This document shows, piece by piece, positions 53,922 through 61,365 of a stretch of DNA of 64,000 nucleotides. Every line of letters begins with the position of its first letter. Position 1 is the stretch's first letter. Origin of the DNA: Paraclostridium hominis (GTDB lineage: Bacteria; Bacillota; Clostridia; Peptostreptococcales; Peptostreptococcaceae); assembly GCF_014306135.1 (NCBI RefSeq), contig NZ_JACRWD010000006.1, positions 1 through 64,000 on the forward strand, read 5' to 3'. The position numbers were made by a program, and so were the translations under genes. The notes under the pieces are model-generated. The model was not told the DNA's origin. It saw nothing but the letters and a program-made list of their open reading frames with translations, and made no database searches.

Positions 53922-53946
53922 CTTACTTGTGATACGGTTCTCCGTA
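53922..53946 (+). repeat. Dispersed repeat, copy 3
   Basis: CTTACTTGTGATACGGTTC followed by TCCGTA, then a small hairpin ctccgta / tacggag (53940-53961). It lies between the AraC and lipoprotein genes and has no T run, so it is not an obvious terminator. Confidence 0.7.
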
Positions 53947-53997
53947 CCTTACTCTACGGAGCTAGTTTTAATTTATTTTAATTTCTTTCATCTGTAA

Positions 53998-54582
53998 CTA
54001 CTCAAGGCACTTTTCACACATACCTATTGTTCCCATATACATATTAGATGTTCTTCCACAATTAGTACAAGTATACATAGAGTCTAAATCTCCTTCAGGA
54101 TAATACAAATCATAATCACTAGGGTTATATTGTGATGTTGGCTCACATTCAGAGCATCCCTCACATAATCCTACAAATCCATTTTCACAATTTTTAGGAA
54201 GATTATAGCATGTTGTACATAGTAATCCTTCATAAAATTTATTTAATTGATTCTTAGGAAAATATGCTCCACAATTTCCACATTGTCCTTTTTCAACTTT
54301 AACTTCATCTTTCTTATCTACTGATTCTTTTTCTTTACTATTTCCTATTTTATTTTCCTCATCATTATCATTAGTTACTTCTGCTATCTCAGGCTTTTCA
54401 GATACCCATTTAGCTTCTACTCCACAATTTGAACAAAATTTTGTTACTTCTTTTGACTCCTCACTACAACTGTCACAATATACACTCTTAACGACTTCTT
54501 CCTTTTCAATTTTTTCAGTTTGTGTACATCCAGCTATCATTAATGACATAACTAATACCATTAATATAATTACCTTTTTCAT
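53998..54582 (-). CDS. Zinc-ribbon lipoprotein
   Basis: A 194-residue secreted lipoprotein of unknown function. The signal peptide ends in the lipobox LMIAGC. The rest holds at least three Cys pairs in zinc-ribbon style: YCDSCSEESKEVTKFCSNCG, CGNCGAYFPKNQLNKFYEGLLCTTC and the C-terminal CTNCGRTSNMYMGTIGMCEKC, with an acidic linker between. Zinc ribbons outside the membrane are unusual. GGGGAG fits the ATG at 54582, three codons inside the frame. It may be co-transcribed with the broken DUF1232 gene upstream. Confidence 0.85.
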   Translation of the reverse strand: MKKVIILMVLVMSLMIAGCTQTEKIEKEEVVKSVYCDSCSEESKEVTKFCSNCGVEAKWVSEKPEIAEVTNDNDEENKIGNSKEKESVDKKDEVKVEKGQCGNCGAYFPKNQLNKFYEGLLCTTCYNLPKNCENGFVGLCEGCSECEPTSQYNPSDYDLYYPEGDLDSMYTCTNCGRTSNMYMGTIGMCEKCLE

Positions 54583-54605
54583 CCACTTCATCTCCCCTTT
54601 ATACC

Positions 54606-54991
54606 TTATAATTTAGTATCTATTTGTTTAAAATTTTCTTCTGTCACATTATTAAACCACTCTTTTGTCTTTTCTTTAGCTTTTATTTTAATTTCAGGTG
54701 TTATGAATATATAAATTATTCCTAAAGCGGTTGTTATTGCAGTTAAATCATCTCCATATCCTGCATCTGGTATAGGATATCTGCTATTAAGTCTATTGGC
54801 GATATAAAATATCCTAATGCTCCTACTATTGTAGCTTTCGCTTTAATTGGAACATTTGAATCTTTAAGTGCATAAAATAACAACCATGCTCCATACACTA
54901 TAGATAAGCCTGCTTCAGAAAAAACTGATTTAATTTTATTAAATAATGATTTTTCTGAGTAATAACTATTATACTTACTACTAACATTCAT
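54606..54991 (-). pseudogene. DUF1232 (YkvA-like) membrane protein, frameshifted
   Basis: The first frame runs MNVSSKYNSYYSEKS to ALGYFISPIDLIADI and then stops after a short out-of-frame tail (54743). In the next frame the sequence PIPDAGYGDDLTAITTALG continues to a natural stop at 54606. This restores the DUF1232 signature (PIDLIxD...GYxDDL). The total of 386 nt is one base short of a whole number of codons, so a one-base deletion near 54776-54781 explains it. No slippery heptamer for programmed shifting is visible. A sequencing or assembly error is an alternative. Confidence 0.8.
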
Positions 54992-55075
54992 ATCTTATCT
55001 CCTTAATTATTATATATTTTTTAATCGCTATTTTTTGTCATTTAATGTCATTATTTTAAATATTTATTTCTATAG

Positions 55076-56722
55076 CTAAATTGATATTTTTAGATTTATA
55101 TGATTAGTTCCTAATAAATGTAAAAAGGATGAATCACCTTTTAGTTTAGGCAACTCATCCTTCATTAAGTATGTTATTACATCATCATTTATTTGAATCT
55201 CTATACTATCTATCTCTCGCTTTTCATTCATAGTTATTTGTGAAACTAACAGATGTATTAACTGTTTTCTTTGTTGACTCGTACTCATATTAAGAAATAC
55301 TTCTTTAAACCTATCCATTATTTCCTTTATGATCTCAAATGGTACTGGTTCTCCTTCTGCAAGTTGAACTTCTTGTATTAACTCTTGTTCTCTATACTTT
55401 AACTTATCTATATCATCGTTTATTGATTTAACTCTTATTGAAAGTTCATTTTTATCTAGTATTCCATCTTCAAACAACTCTATGTTCTTACTCTTCTTAG
55501 TATTTAACTTATTTATTTCATTTGTTATTCTATCTAATTCATCTATAGTCGGTTGTAATTTGCTAGATTTATTCTTGTTTATATTATCTATTACTTTCTT
55601 TAGTATAGATTTGTTGTTTATTAGTGTCATTATTTTGTTTAATACATACTCATCTGCAACTTCTACTCTTATTGAGTTAGATTTACATACTGCTGTACCT
55701 TTATTCTTCCAGTTTCCACAAGAGTAATACTCTAAAACCTTCTTAGTTCCATCTTTTCTTTTACTAGTTGACCTACTTATAGTCATTCCTGCACCACATA
55801 CAGGACATTTAAGTATTCCCGTTAAAGGGAATTCACTATCATAAATTTTATTATGTTTCTTACTTCTTTCTTTTAGTATTACTTGTACCTTGTTCCATGT
55901 TTCCATATCTATTATTGGTTCATGTTTCCCATCTGAAAGTATAGGGTTTGGATTTATGTTATTCCTTCTTTTCTTACTCCAATCTTGCCTTACATTGTAT
56001 CTAATTTTACCAATGTAGACTGGATTTTTTAGTATCTCTTTAACAGTTGCTACTGCAAATTCATTATTTCTCTTAGTTTTATATCCTTCTTTATTTACTC
56101 TATTAACTACTGCTTTGTATCCATATCCTTGACTATACAAGTCAAATATTCGCCTTACTGTATTCGCTTCTCTTTCATTTATCTGCAATTTAGTGCTTTT
56201 TCTCTTCTTTCCATCACTTGGAATTTCAACTATATCATACCCTAATACTACTCCGCCACACCACTCACCTAACCTAGCTTTTGCCCCCATTCCCAGCTTT
56301 ATATTTTCAGCTATTGTTTCTCTTTCAAATTCTCCTATAGCTCCCATTATGTTTAGTTGAAGTTTACCTGATGGTGTTTCTGTCTCAAAGTTCTCTGTTA
56401 GTGAACGAAATGCTATATTATGCTTATTTAACAACTCTACTATGTTAAGAATGTCTAGTAGTTTTCTACTTATTCTATTTAATTTCCATACAATTACCAA
56501 GTCAAACTTATTCTCTGTTGCATCTTGTAAAAGTTGTTTTATTCCTGGTCTATTAGTTATATTTTTTCCACTTATTCCTCTATCTTCGTATAAATTATAT
56601 ATTTCATGACCTTCCCTTTCACAGTACTCTCTTATTTTTAGATTTTGCTCGTCTATACTGTACCCTTCTTCAGCTTGCTCTACAGTTGATACTCTGCAGT
56701 ATATTGCTACTCTTTTAATCAT
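55076..56722 (-). CDS. Large serine recombinase (site-specific integrase)
   Basis: A 548-residue integrase. The resolvase domain (about 1-150) has the catalytic Ser12 in YCRVSTVEQ and the arginines in the ISGKNITNRPG and RISRK blocks. It is followed by a recombinase domain (about 165-280), a zinc ribbon (CPVCGAGMTISRS...YYSCGNW...VCKSN) and a coiled-coil region (about 380-460). Such enzymes move integrative elements by unidirectional attP x attB recombination. It is the outermost element gene at this end, so an attachment site should lie within about 55000-55080 (not identified). It overlaps a 38-residue gene at its start. Confidence 0.95.
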   Translation of the reverse strand: MIKRVAIYCRVSTVEQAEEGYSIDEQNLKIREYCEREGHEIYNLYEDRGISGKNITNRPGIKQLLQDATENKFDLVIVWKLNRISRKLLDILNIVELLNKHNIAFRSLTENFETETPSGKLQLNIMGAIGEFERETIAENIKLGMGAKARLGEWCGGVVLGYDIVEIPSDGKKRKSTKLQINEREANTVRRIFDLYSQGYGYKAVVNRVNKEGYKTKRNNEFAVATVKEILKNPVYIGKIRYNVRQDWSKKRRNNINPNPILSDGKHEPIIDMETWNKVQVILKERSKKHNKIYDSEFPLTGILKCPVCGAGMTISRSTSKRKDGTKKVLEYYSCGNWKNKGTAVCKSNSIRVEVADEYVLNKIMTLINNKSILKKVIDNINKNKSSKLQPTIDELDRITNEINKLNTKKSKNIELFEDGILDKNELSIRVKSINDDIDKLKYREQELIQEVQLAEGEPVPFEIIKEIMDRFKEVFLNMSTSQQRKQLIHLLVSQITMNEKREIDSIEIQINDDVITYLMKDELPKLKGDSSFLHLLGTNHINLKISI

Positions 56723-56831
56723 TTTCTTTATCTCCTTTGTTTTCTTTTTTTACTATGGATTTTTGAATTATAGTGCTTAGTATTTCTAATATTTCTTGTG
56801 CTTTTATTTGATCTAAACTAACTGTATCCAT
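56715..56831 (-). CDS. Small protein, 38 residues, overlapping the recombinase start
   Basis: A reading frame beginning MDTVSLDQIKAQEILEILST and ending NKGDKEND, mostly helical and charged. It has a perfect AGGAGG ribosome site, and its stop overlaps the recombinase start codon by 8 bp, so the two are translationally coupled. Its position makes it a candidate for a partner of the integrase, such as a directionality factor or regulator, but there is no family match to support that. Confidence 0.6.
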   Translation of the reverse strand: MDTVSLDQIKAQEILEILSTIIQKSIVKKENKGDKEND

Positions 56832-56896
56832 ATATCCTCCTATATTTATTACACCAAATTTATAATATATATTTTCTACCTGTAGTGGAACTAACT

Positions 56897-57085
56897 CTAA
56901 AAAGAACTAGTTATACAGTAACTTTCTAAGATTTCACTTATACTCTTTCTGCAAATACTAATTTCTTGAAGTATAAGATCCAATGCTCTTGCTTTATATG
57001 CATTTAGCATAATATAGTCATAATATTCTTGCTCTTCTTTTATTGATAACTCCAACATCTCTTTCTCTATTAATTCATAATTCAT
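56897..57085 (-). CDS. Small hypothetical element protein (Spo0E-like look)
   Basis: A 62-residue acidic, helical protein (NYELIEKEMLELSIKEEQEYYDYIMLNAYKARALDLILQEIS). The heptad-like pattern suggests a helical hairpin, loosely like Spo0E-type phosphatase peptides, but no SxxLD motif is present, so that name is not applied. AAGGAG lies 11 nt before the ATG at 57085; a GTG four codons upstream has no spacing. It lies between the DUF927 gene and the 38-residue gene. Confidence 0.6.
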   Translation of the reverse strand: MNYELIEKEMLELSIKEEQEYYDYIMLNAYKARALDLILQEISICRKSISEILESYCITSSF

Positions 57086-57116
57086 AACTAAAGACACTCC
57101 TTTATTATTTTTATAC

Positions 57117-57150
57117 TACTAGGATATTTACTTTTGATTTATCCTAGTAG
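57117..57150. repeat. Inverted repeat downstream of the DUF927 gene
   Basis: ctactaggat / atcctagtag with a 14-nt loop. There is no T run on either strand, so it is not a standard terminator. Confidence 0.4.
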
Positions 57151-57179
57151 CCGATTTATTTTACATTATTTATTTTGAT

Positions 57180-58559
57180 CTATTTTTTAGGTAATTTTAT
57201 TACTATATAGTTAATTTCAACTCCTGCACTATTGTTTCTAGACCTAGTTAATCTATCTTTTTCACAGTCTAAAAATCCAGCTTTTTTTAGCTCTTTTAGG
57301 ACTATCTTTCTATCCTCGTATCCACCTTCTTTTATCATTAGTTCAAAAGAAAGTTCCTCCATTTGAAGTTCTGTATAATCTTCCTTCTCTGTAATTTTTC
57401 CTAATATCTCTTGCGAGTTAGATTTTGATTTTCCATCAAACTTATTTCTATACCTTTCTACATACTCTTTTATGAAATCCATTACTGATTTTTGTAAGTT
57501 CCTATACTTGATTGATTCTATTTCTATTTTAATTATCATCTCTACCATTCCTTCTATATCTAATTCTGTATCTAGTATTTCTTCTAAAATTAATGCTGTT
57601 TGTATTATGATGGCAAACTTACTACATCTCCTCATTGACATATCATCATATACACTTCTATTGCGAAGCTCATCATATAGTTTTAATTTTTCATACTTAT
57701 GATTTTTAATTAATTCATTTTTATTTTGAGCTAGTAAATACTCCGCAAATTTTATTGCTAAATGACCATAGTTATTTAAAATAACATGTTGTATAGCCTC
57801 TGCATGTTCTGGACTTTTAGTCCAAGTAAAGTTTTCTGCTTCGATTACTCTAACTTGTACTCCTGCATTTTTATTAGAAGATCTAGTTATAGATTTTTCA
57901 CCATTTGAAAGTATTGTTGTTAACCAAGATTCTTTTTCCATTAACTCTGAGTCTTTATTTAAACGTTCTTTGTCAGCTCCATTTGCTAAACTATATATAA
58001 ACTTAGTAAAGTTATTATTATCTGACATAGATATTTCATCTAAAGCATATGGTATGCCTTTTAGACCACATAGCTTTTTTATTAACGCATTGTTTGTGCC
58101 ATTATAAGTACCATACAATCCATTTTTCTTTATATCTGGGTATCCAAAGCTTGAAATTGCTAACTTTAAAGCTGTAGATTTTCCTGTTGTAGAGTTTCCA
58201 ACTAGATGTATTATGTTGGATTCTAGACCTAAATCCTCACCTATATATCCTAAGAGTATTGATGATAATCCACTTGATAATGCAAATTCTAATTCTGGGT
58301 TACCTAGTATATGATTATTTATCATCTCAAGATATTTATCATATGAACCTTTAGGCTCGATTTCGCATGTACCTACATATGTTGAATTTAACCCTATTGC
58401 TTCATGTAATTTGTAGATTGTTTTTCCTTTGTAATCCATAAAACCTAGCTTAGAATGTATATATTTCTTTGTAATTGACTCCTCACATTCTCTAATACAT
58501 TCAACTACGTGTTTTACATTACCCTTGATTACATCAATTCCTGTATTTTGTAATTTCAT
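57180..58559 (-). CDS. DUF927 ATPase, C-terminal part of a broken gene
   Basis: A 459-residue fragment containing the helicase-like ATPase core of DUF927 proteins: Walker A GNSTTGKST (about residues 152-160), GIPYALDEIS as Walker B-like, and TTILSNGEKSI. A winged-helix-like C-terminus (KEGGYEDRKIVLKELKKAGFLDCEKDRLTRSR) follows. DUF927 proteins in elements are thought to act in replication or mobilization. The coding-like frame continues upstream of the ATG with no start codon (PEKILLEYRTIRNIETKLL), up to a TAG next to the end of the 58645-58956 frame. The natural gene was therefore longer. Confidence 0.8.
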   Translation of the reverse strand: MKLQNTGIDVIKGNVKHVVECIRECEESITKKYIHSKLGFMDYKGKTIYKLHEAIGLNSTYVGTCEIEPKGSYDKYLEMINNHILGNPELEFALSSGLSSILLGYIGEDLGLESNIIHLVGNSTTGKSTALKLAISSFGYPDIKKNGLYGTYNGTNNALIKKLCGLKGIPYALDEISMSDNNNFTKFIYSLANGADKERLNKDSELMEKESWLTTILSNGEKSITRSSNKNAGVQVRVIEAENFTWTKSPEHAEAIQHVILNNYGHLAIKFAEYLLAQNKNELIKNHKYEKLKLYDELRNRSVYDDMSMRRCSKFAIIIQTALILEEILDTELDIEGMVEMIIKIEIESIKYRNLQKSVMDFIKEYVERYRNKFDGKSKSNSQEILGKITEKEDYTELQMEELSFELMIKEGGYEDRKIVLKELKKAGFLDCEKDRLTRSRNNSAGVEINYIVIKLPKK

Positions 58560-58644
58560 TAGATTACGTTCATATAAACAGTCATGCCTATCTAGTAATT
58601 TTGTTTCAATATTTCTTATTGTCCTATACTCTAATAGAATCTTT

Positions 58645-58956
58645 TCAGGTATTATCCTCTATGTTGCAATGGTTCTCTTTAGCCCATACATGTCTTCCAA
58701 CCTTTATATTTCCTTGTTTAGCTGATGATTTTACAAATAAACTATATCCATCACTACAATAGTTTTCATTTTCATACTCATACATCTTTGTATTTTTTTC
58801 TGCTTCTACTTCTTCTTTCTCCTCTATTTGTAATTCTTCTTGATTCTCTTTATTTAATTTGATTTCAAGTAATTCATTTGTAACTTTGTTTTCTAATGGC
58901 TCTGGAATTTTTGCCTTTATTCCTTCCCCTAGTCTTTTTCTGTGTTTAATTGCCAT
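58645..58956 (-). CDS. N-terminal part of the broken DUF927 gene
   Basis: A 103-residue frame with basic start MAIKHRKRLGEG, an acidic linker, and a final segment DGYSLFVKSSAKQGNIKVGRHVWAKENHCNIEDNT. This final segment resembles the opening strands of DUF927 domains. It stops within a few bases of where the other frame's DUF927-like sequence (IIPEKILLEYRT) begins. A small deletion or frameshift at about 58640-58650 most simply explains both pieces. A GGAGAG site precedes the ATG. Confidence 0.65.
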   Translation of the reverse strand: MAIKHRKRLGEGIKAKIPEPLENKVTNELLEIKLNKENQEELQIEEKEEVEAEKNTKMYEYENENYCSDGYSLFVKSSAKQGNIKVGRHVWAKENHCNIEDNT

Positions 58957-59024
58957 ATTTCAACTCTCTCCTTTCGAATATATTTTTATTTTATTTTATA
59001 TATATTCTTTAGTCGAACCCTAAA

Positions 59025-59081
59025 AAAAAGATAAGTATTTTTACCCCCTTTTATTGCTTAGGTAAAAATACTTATCTTTTT
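59025..59081 (-). terminator. Strong terminator after the 307-residue gene
   Basis: A perfect 21-bp stem (59025-59045 with 59061-59081) around the agataagtatttttacc core, T run on the minus strand. It separates the upstream group (59080-62770) from the DUF927/integrase group. Confidence 0.85.
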
Positions 59082-60003
59082 ATTTATATCTACTATCTAT
59101 TTCCTTCTTTATATCTTTTAAAATTTGTTCCATATCTTCATCATGCTCTATTTTTTTATTTTTGTACTTTTGCATTGATTCTATTTTATACTCATCTATA
59201 CTTCTTCTAAGTAATTCTCTTCCTTCTACCACAAATTTTTCATTATTCATATCTTCATCGACTTCAACTATATTATCTATTTCTGCATTTTTTATTTCAT
59301 TTGCTAATCTTATTAATTCTTTCCACTCTTCTATTGATTGATCTATTCTTTCTTTTAAATGTCTAATGAATATCATTTTATCATATTCTGATAATACATC
59401 TAATCTACCTTTTTCATCACTTGTTATCTTCTGAAACTTTATGCTTTTAGTATATATCTCATCATTAACCCTAATTAATCCATCATCAGGTTTTATATCT
59501 GTGTATTCCCTGAAACATAAATCTATCTTATCTGTAATTTCTCTTTTTATATCTTCAATTACTTCTCTTTCTCCATGAGAAAATTCTATTTCAAGCATAA
59601 CTGTGTTCTTAATATGTTCAATATCAGGTTGTATATTTGTATAATTTTCATCATTTTTATATTTATCTTCTAAAGTTATTATTACTTTATTTAAGAATTC
59701 AATCTTTTCCTCTTTCGTTATTTTTTCATACTGTTTAGTATTTATTTTACTTATAAAGCTACCTTTAGAACTATCCACCGTAAGATATATTTGTAATATA
59801 TCCGCTATTATTCTCGGTATTTTATATCTATTTTTTATACGATACTTTTCAACATCTATACCTAATGATTTACCAATAGCTCTTAATTTTTCTATCATGT
59901 TATCTTTAGTAGTTTTACTCATATTCACTCCAGATTTACCTAAATCTGTGTCATCATATACTTCTCGTAATAATTGTGCTAATGTTATTGTATCTTTATA
60001 CAT
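59080..60003 (-). CDS. Hypothetical element protein, 307 residues
   Basis: A charged, largely helical soluble protein rich in Lys, Glu, Asp and Ile. It contains SKTTKDNMIEKLRAIGKSLGIDVEKYRIKNRYKIPRIIADILQIYL (about residues 29-75), which could be a DNA-binding or helical bundle region, and coiled-coil-like stretches up to the C-terminus (ILKDIKKEIDSRYK). I do not recognise a family. An AGGAG site precedes the ATG. It ends in a strong terminator and is preceded by two 29-residue membrane peptide genes, probably all on one transcript. Confidence 0.75.
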   Translation of the reverse strand: MYKDTITLAQLLREVYDDTDLGKSGVNMSKTTKDNMIEKLRAIGKSLGIDVEKYRIKNRYKIPRIIADILQIYLTVDSSKGSFISKINTKQYEKITKEEKIEFLNKVIITLEDKYKNDENYTNIQPDIEHIKNTVMLEIEFSHGEREVIEDIKREITDKIDLCFREYTDIKPDDGLIRVNDEIYTKSIKFQKITSDEKGRLDVLSEYDKMIFIRHLKERIDQSIEEWKELIRLANEIKNAEIDNIVEVDEDMNNEKFVVEGRELLRRSIDEYKIESMQKYKNKKIEHDEDMEQILKDIKKEIDSRYK

Positions 60004-60069
60004 TTAATCACTCCTATATTGTTATTCAAAAAAATAAGGCTAACTTAATTAACCTTATTATACTATATC

Positions 60070-60159
60070 TTATACCAACATAGATTTACTAGAAATCACT
60101 AGTTCAATTACTATACATACTCCTAATCCTATTACTGAACCTAATGTAAATTCCTTCAT
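60070..60159 (-). CDS. Tiny membrane peptide, 29 residues (second of a pair)
   Basis: Reads MKEFTLGSVIGLGVCIVIEL then ending in KSMLV: a charged start and one strongly hydrophobic helix. AAGGAGAT precedes the ATG at good distance, and that ribosome site overlaps the end of the other tiny gene. No family is recognised. Possible roles are holin-like, toxin-like or regulatory. Confidence 0.6.
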   Translation of the reverse strand: MKEFTLGSVIGLGVCIVIELVISSKSMLV

Positions 60160-60173
60160 TTAATTTCATCTCC

Positions 60174-60263
60174 TTATTTTGTATATTCTTTTCTCTGCTT
60201 CATCACTATACCAAAAACTGACACTCCAAATTTAACACCTGCTACAAATAACTCTAGTGTCAT
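60174..60263 (-). CDS. Tiny membrane peptide, 29 residues (first of a pair)
   Basis: Reads MTLELFVAGVKFGVSVFGIV then a basic tail KQRKEYTK: a single membrane helix with a positively charged C-terminus. A perfect AAGGAGGT site precedes the ATG, and the start codon lies 2 bp before the stop of the 99-residue gene upstream (60265). Its own stop overlaps the ribosome site of the second tiny gene. Confidence 0.6.
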   Translation of the reverse strand: MTLELFVAGVKFGVSVFGIVMKQRKEYTK

Positions 60264-60264
60264 G

Positions 60265-60564
60265 TTATTCTACCTCCTTAGTATTAAGAATCCCTCTAAG
60301 ATTACTTACAAACTCCTTTGAAAATATATTTTTCTTTATGGATTCCTTAATTAACTTAATTAAATCATCTTCTGTTAAATCTAAAGGTCTTACTATTAGT
60401 TGCTGTTCTTTTCTAAAAGTATCTTTAAAGTATACAAACCTTATTTCTTCTTGGTTTAATGACTTTACAAAAATCTTCTCTATTCCATACCCTACATTTC
60501 CATCTCTTATTTTTGCTTGCTTTAATACTATACAGTACTTAGTTTCACTTATTGATTTACTCAT
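60265..60564 (-). CDS. Hypothetical element protein, 99 residues
   Basis: A small soluble protein with a beta-rich first half (YCIVLKQAKIRDGNVGYGIEKIFVKSLNQEEIRFVYFKDT) and a helical second half (TEDDLIKLIKESIKKNIFSKEFVSNLRGIL). No family is recognised. AAGGAG fits the ATG at 60564; seven further upstream codons are in frame but poorly placed. It is followed immediately by the two membrane peptide genes. Confidence 0.7.
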   Translation of the reverse strand: MSKSISETKYCIVLKQAKIRDGNVGYGIEKIFVKSLNQEEIRFVYFKDTFRKEQQLIVRPLDLTEDDLIKLIKESIKKNIFSKEFVSNLRGILNTKEVE

Positions 60565-60580
60565 TTTTCTTCTCCTTAAA

Positions 60581-60613
60581 AACAAAAAAGGAATAGCAAC
60601 ATACTATTCCTTT
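60581..60613 (-). terminator. Intra-cluster terminator or attenuator
   Basis: Stem aaaggaatag / ctattccttt with a T run on the minus strand. It lies between the 70-residue gene and the 99-residue gene, overlapping the leader of the latter. Confidence 0.7.
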
Positions 60614-60634
60614 CTTATGTAATCCTTTATTTAA

Positions 60635-60847
60635 TTAATATCTCTTTTTTCTTTCTACACTATTTACTTTCATACCTATTATATCTTCCTTTTTAATTCC
60701 ACTTGTCTTTTCAAGTGTCTTCATGAAGTGATTATATGTATCTTCAACTTGACTTCTTCTTCCTGAATTCTTTGATTGTTCATGAGCTCTTATTGCTCTC
60801 TTCTTTTCTTCATTACAAATTTTTGAAATTTTATCAAATATACTCAT
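60635..60847 (-). CDS. Small basic element protein, 70 residues
   Basis: A short, helical protein (FDKISKICNEEKKRAIRAHEQSKNSGRRSQVEDTYNHFMKTLEKTSGIKKEDIIGMKVNSVERKKRY), strongly basic towards the C-terminus, consistent with nucleic-acid binding but without a recognised family. Two ATG codons are possible (60859 and 60847); an AAGGATGG at 8 nt favours the second. It lies 14 bp downstream of the Mor-like gene. Confidence 0.65.
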   Translation of the reverse strand: MSIFDKISKICNEEKKRAIRAHEQSKNSGRRSQVEDTYNHFMKTLEKTSGIKKEDIIGMKVNSVERKKRY

Positions 60848-60872
60848 GTTATTATCCATCCTTTTCTATTTT

Positions 60873-61145
60873 TTATCTTGCCTTTTCTTCTTTTAAACTT
60901 ATTCCTTTGATTAATCTACCAACCCATTTATCAGAATATCCTAGATCTCTAGCCATTTCTCTTACACTCTTTTTACTAAAATTCTCAATTATATACTTTT
61001 CTACATATTCATTAGAGTATAGTTTCATTGGTAGATTAATCTGCTGACCTTTGTAATGCTTATGTATTATTCTTACTATTTCTTCACCTAGAATTTCTGA
61101 CATCTCTGCGTAGATTCCTTTAAAATCACTCTTTTCTATTTTCAT
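60873..61145 (-). CDS. Mor-like DNA-binding protein
   Basis: A 90-residue protein with the layout of phage Mor/C-type transcription activators. The N-terminal dimerization region is EEIVRIIHKHYKGQQINLPMKLYSNEYVEKYI. The C-terminal helix-turn-helix is FSKKSVREMARDLGYSDKWVGRLIKGIS (about residues 56-83). A perfect AAGGAGGTG site precedes the ATG. Two copies of the GC-rich double 8-mer lie 110-195 bp upstream of its start, so it is a natural candidate for the protein that binds these sites (inference). Confidence 0.75.
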   Translation of the reverse strand: MKIEKSDFKGIYAEMSEILGEEIVRIIHKHYKGQQINLPMKLYSNEYVEKYIIENFSKKSVREMARDLGYSDKWVGRLIKGISLKEEKAR

Positions 61146-61253
61146 TATTCACCTCCTTTCATTCTCTAATTAATAATAACTATTCTTACAGAAAGTTTCT
61201 TTGAAATTATTTCTTGAAAAATTCCTTATTTTATTTCTTGTCTAAGTGTAAAA

Positions 61254-61267
61254 TCCCGAAACCCCGT
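61254..61267 (-). repeat. GC-rich double 8-mer, copy A
   Basis: Minus strand ACGGGGTTTCGGGA: CGGGGTTT followed by CGGGATTT. It lies 109 bp upstream of the Mor-like gene start. Confidence 0.75.
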
Positions 61268-61325
61268 TGTTTTTTAGTTAAATTAATTATTTTTACTATT
61301 TATTTTCTTAACTAATTAATTAAAA

Positions 61326-61339
61326 CCCCGAAACCCCGT
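61326..61339 (-). repeat. GC-rich double 8-mer, copy B
   Basis: Minus strand ACGGGGTTTCGGGG, two CGGGGTTT units. The sequence between copies A and B (61268-61325) is almost pure A and T and contains a ttagttaa / ttaactaa inverted repeat. Confidence 0.75.
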
Positions 61340-61365
61340 TATTTTAAAGTTATTTTTATTATTTT

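Noticed and set aside
53940..53961. Hairpin ctccgta / tacggag as a terminator
   Set aside because: There is no T run on either strand after it, and it belongs to the third repeat copy.
54743..54991. DUF1232 protein of 82 residues as an intact gene
   Set aside because: The last residues (LYQMQDMEMI) do not fit the family, while the expected GYGDDL motif follows in the next frame. It is a frameshifted gene.
55000..55075. Attachment site of the serine recombinase
   Set aside because: No repeat or known target gene end could be recognised; it needs the other element end or an empty-site genome.
56897..57085. Spo0E-like phosphatase peptide
   Set aside because: The helical pattern is similar, but the SxxLD motif that defines Spo0E-type peptides is absent.
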